Shown: piece by piece, positions 60,831 to 64,000 of the stretch | How positions within the stretch are numbered: position 1 is the first letter of the stretch | Layout: each line of letters starts with the position of its first letter | Source of the DNA: Zasmidium citrigriseum | Lineage: Eukaryota; Ascomycota; Dothideomycetes; Mycosphaerellales; Mycosphaerellaceae | Reading direction: 5' to 3' | DNA: 64,000 bases | NCBI GenBank assembly: GCA_002786025.1 | Contig: NHNW01000035.1 | Coordinates: forward strand, 352,798 to 416,797 | The notes under the pieces: generated by a model | What the model was told of the DNA's origin: nothing | Seen by the model: the letters and a program-made list of their open reading frames with translations, nothing else | The model's database searches: none | Position numbers and translations under genes: made by a program

Positions 60831-63800
60831 TATTTCTGAGCTTCGCTATACTAATAACGCGTACATGTATACGCGCTTTATTTTTAGACGACCGGGTTAA
60901 TAGCGACATTAGATATAGATATAGAAAAAAACGAGCCGACAAGTTGTTAATATTAATCTACTAAATCGATTAGTACACTTAGTCTGTCGCTACTACCCTC
61001 CGATTAAAAGTTATTAGCGTTTGAAGTTAATTCTCCCGTCTTACTAAAATACTACTATTTACGGCGACGCTAATAACTTCTTAGATAGTTAGCGCCTAGG
61101 TATAAAAATAGGTATATTCGACGCGCCTTAGTCGGCGCTAGCGATTATCGGCTCTAGATTATCGAATAGCTCTATAGTCGCGTTTAACTTCCCGCCTAAA
61201 GAAGCTTAATAGTTTTCGCGCTAATAGCGATTAGACGATAACTACTTAGTCGATTAGTACCGAAACTACTATACTATAGTCGTAAAATACCGTTCTATCG
61301 ATTAGAGCGGTCTAGTAAGAGTAGGAGAGTCGTATTAGTAGTATAGATATATAAACGTTAAACGCGTCTAACGGCGGCGACTATAGCGTTAGTAAAGAGG
61401 TAGAATTTCGCGAAGATAGTTCTAATAGGGATATAGTCGTTATAGTAGACTCCTTACCGGGTTTAGTGCCCTTAGACGAAGAACTTAAGGTACTACGACT
61501 ATTCGGAGGTCTAAACTAGTACTCGGTACGTATACGGCGACGATAGTAGCTAAAGGCGGTCGAAGACGATCTACTCGCTATCGGTAATAGCTAGACGGAT
61601 AAAGAGTAGCGTCTATACGTGTCTCGATCGTTCGCGCGCGTATAGGGGGACTAGCTAGATTAGAATACTATCGACGGGTAGTTCGTTCGGGTAGCGCTAT
61701 CCCTAGGCGACTAGATAGGGTTAGATAGTATCTAGACGGCGGTCTATCTACCTCTAGCGACGGAGGAGATACTATAGAGGTTAGTACGGCGGCGGGGCTT
61801 CTAGACGATTCGAAATTAGATTACTATTAAAGTTAGTCGGTACCGTAATACGATAGCCGCCGATATACCGCCTAAAGATCGATAGATATAGGAGAAGATA
61901 ATCGCTCGTATAGTTAGGTTACTATATCCTTTTAGTCCGCGAGCTAAGTAGGTAGAGGTCCTTTAGAACCTATTATTTAATAAAGATAACCTAGTATAGA
62001 TCGCGAAAACGTCTACGGGTAAGAGTCTTACTTATTAGTCGTATCCGCTACTAGTAGACCGTCTAGTATTACTTATATTGCCGTTAAATTAGATCGGGTA
62101 TAAGTAGGAAGAAAAGATTAAGGCGATTAGTAGTAATCCGTTATTATTTACCTTAGCTACGAAGGCGGAAATAACTAAACGCTAGCGAGACGATTTAAAG
62201 GAAGGGAAGTATAGCTATATAGTCCTTAGTCTAGAGATAGCGATATAGTCGTAGTTCCGGAAGCTTATATTAATACCTAGCTTTAGAGATCGACTAGGTA
62301 TACTAATCTACGATAAACTATATCTCGTATACTAGTAGGGGATCGAAGGCGGAGGCTTTAGGAAAGAGTATAGCTAACTACGGATATTACGTATAGTTAT
62401 ATCTAACGATATTAAGTTCTTCGGATATTTAGCTACGCTAGACTAGTAGGTATATAAATAGTCGGTTAAGGTAGCTAGGTTTCGGACCGTTACGACTATT
62501 AAATATATAGTCGATCGGCTAGAGATTACTATACGTATAGTCGAGATACTATCTAGTAAGCTAGCGGACTATAGTATACTACATTTTACCGTATAGAACC
62601 TCGTCGATACTACTAGCCGTCCGTAACCCTCTACTATACCTAAGACGGTTATATTCGTTAATAGTCGGGCTAGGACGTAAGCTATAGTCTATAGTCTACG
62701 GGCCTTTATCTATAGGAGGTAGCTAGGCGTCTTCTCGGAGGTAGAGCTATACTAGATTACCCGTATATACTATAGACGGACGAACTAACGTACGTAGGCT
62801 AATCTTATTCGCGAATTTTAGAAGCTAGACTCGAAGGTTCGTATATTAATCGCTACGGAAGCACTTAGGCTAGGGGTCGACCTTCTAGATATTATCTACG
62901 TTATATAGTTCTAGATACCTCGTAATAAGTCGCTTCGAACGATTATATAGTAGGCTAGGCGGGCGGTACGAGATTTAAGGCGGTTTAGACGTAGTTAGTT
63001 TACGCTAATATACGAACCGTAGGTAATTAGGCCGAGAGTCGATAAGGCTATATCTTAATCGTAAGGGTCGAAGATTCCTAATCGATTTATAGTTATATTA
63101 GCTAACGATAACGTACCTAAAGCTATTAACCTAGCGGATAATATAGCGGATATAAGCGCGATTAAGGCCTTATTCGGATTAATCTAGAGCCTACTATAGA
63201 CGATAAAGAAGCCGAAGAAGAAGAAGATTACTAATACGGACTATTAGGCTAAGGTATATACTATACTATATATATAGGTAAATACCTATATAGATTAATA
63301 CTATAGACGCGAGATTACCCTCCGCTTCTTCGACGAGTAACCGCCTATTCGTACGATACCGTATTATAACGTCTATACGCTATACGAGGTCCTAACCGTC
63401 GAAGAGGTTCGCCGTAGTAGTATTATACTATCTTTCGAGTTCTAGATAGTACGCTAGCTATATATAGCGGATATTTAGATAATACTACTTCGCTAGGAGG
63501 CGGAAGAGTCGAAGCGATACTTCGTAGATACAATCTTCCCTAGTTTAGAAGGCTATCTAATATTAATTACTACGATCGACGCGATTACGAAGGCGTAGGA
63601 TATATTAAATCTACCGCTAAATATATAGGCTAACCTAGTAAGGATCCTTTAGTTAGTAGACTTCTAGCTACTAGCGAATATACTACGGCTACTATAGAAG
63701 AAGATAGAGTAGGTACTTAAGGTTATCCGTTCTAGATAGGATAAGATTAACTATAGAAATACTAAGTACTAGCGAGCGATAGAGGCGGAGTAGCTCGTAG

Positions 63801-64000
63801 CTACCGCTAGGCGTAAGGAAAAGAAGCTCTAGAAAGAGGCTAAGAAGAAGGCTACCTAGGATAGTCGCGCTATAGAGCGATAGGTCGTAAAAGAAGTAAA
63901 GGCGGCTAAGAAGTAGGTAGAGAAAGAAGCTAAGTAGGTTACGAAGTAGGTTACGCGCTAGCTTAAACGAGAGAGCTAGTAGGCCGAGAAATAGCGTCTA
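60831..64000. mobile_element. RIP-mutated repeat island
   Basis: The composition switches to TA-rich with very frequent CTA, TAG and TAT words and almost no CpA or TpG, while CpG is kept. This is the mark of repeat-induced point mutation, which in ascomycetes hits sequences present in more than one copy, so the block was a repeated element. No terminal repeats are visible at the left border, and it runs off the right edge. It carries the helicase relic described separately. Confidence 0.85.
60902..64000 (+). pseudogene. RIP-killed RecQ-family helicase, incomplete at right
   Basis: One plus-strand frame (codon starts at positions 3n+2) can be followed without any indel from about 60902 to the edge. 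It is broken only by TAG/TAA/TGA triplets, of which TAG fits former CAG or TGG codons. In it lie, in RecQ order: Walker A AKTSTGKS (62003-62026), motif Ib-like LILPLN, a decayed DExH at 62312 (DKLY), a SATL-type YLATLD near 62420, ILIATEALRLGVDLLD (62843 on; motif V), and IPRNKSLRTII (motif VI region). Near 63299 YYRREITLRFFDE then IPYYNVY fits the RecQ zinc region with Cys turned to Tyr (TGC/TGT to TAC/TAT). A Lys/Glu/Gln-rich coil ends the window. The type resembles telomere-linked helicases. Confidence 0.82.

Noticed and set aside
60831..64000. LTR retrotransposon or DDE transposase
   Set aside because: No reverse transcriptase, integrase or DDE motif found in the readable frame; helicase motifs explain it instead.
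1..64000. CRISPR arrays, operons, bacterial promoters
   Set aside because: The window is eukaryotic with spliceosomal introns; no spaced direct repeats of CRISPR type were seen.

Overview
This is fungal nuclear DNA, from a filamentous ascomycete (Pezizomycotina) and most likely the Dothideomycetes. The evidence is short spliceosomal introns (about 45-90 nt, GT..AG with CTAAC/CTGAC-like branch sites), a Woronin-body HEX1 gene ending in a peroxisomal SRL tail, many short BTB and 'LPxELRxxIY' proteins of the kind expanded in that class, and a terminal block mutated by RIP (repeat-induced point mutation). The species is not resolved. CDS coordinates below are outer limits; exon joins are in the evidence text.

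Layout. 0.1-7 kb: HEX1, a spliced BTB protein, a small hypothetical protein and a GNAT-like acetyltransferase. 7.7-16.3 kb: a monocarboxylate-type MFS transporter, fructose-1,6-bisphosphatase, an F-box/DUF7730-like protein, a J-domain-like protein, the riboflavin enzyme RIB3 and, divergent from it, ribosomal protein eS24. 16.6-21.5 kb: four minus-strand paralogues in tandem, with a shared intron position, shared cysteine motifs at both ends and a shared element about 90-110 bp before each start. 21.5-30.9 kb: a sparse stretch with a Zn2Cys6 regulator, a secreted lysozyme-like protein lacking the expected catalytic Glu, a glycine-betaine-binding-protein-like gene, a small RIP-like patch and an Ecl1-type zinc protein. 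31.1-46.8 kb: a tRNA pseudogene, a nickel/cobalt permease, a mitochondrial-type ketoacyl synthase, a membrane-anchored lectin-like protein, cohesin regulator PDS5/BimD and an FHIP-family protein. 47-53.8 kb: a decayed gene, an Est1/SMG7-like protein with a GC-AG intron and a second BTB protein.

54.1-60.0 kb is an accessory cluster of small, mostly intronless helical proteins. Three have TATA boxes at nearly the same distance (108-114 bp) before the start codon. Two are paralogues with a coiled coil, one C-terminal membrane segment and a shared short tail (P-E-M-x-Y...RRRE).

60.83-64.0 kb is strongly RIP-mutated (TA-rich, almost no CpA/TpG). It keeps one plus-strand reading frame, broken almost only by TAG/TAA at former CAG/CAA/TGG codons. 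That frame still shows the motifs of a RecQ-type helicase (Walker A, DExH, SATL, motif V/VI region, a cysteine region with Cys changed to Tyr). This resembles the telomere-linked or mobile-element-associated helicases of fungi. The island continues past the right edge.

The housekeeping genes are ordinary. The novelty candidates are the four-paralogue array, the helical/tail-anchored cluster and the RIP-killed helicase.
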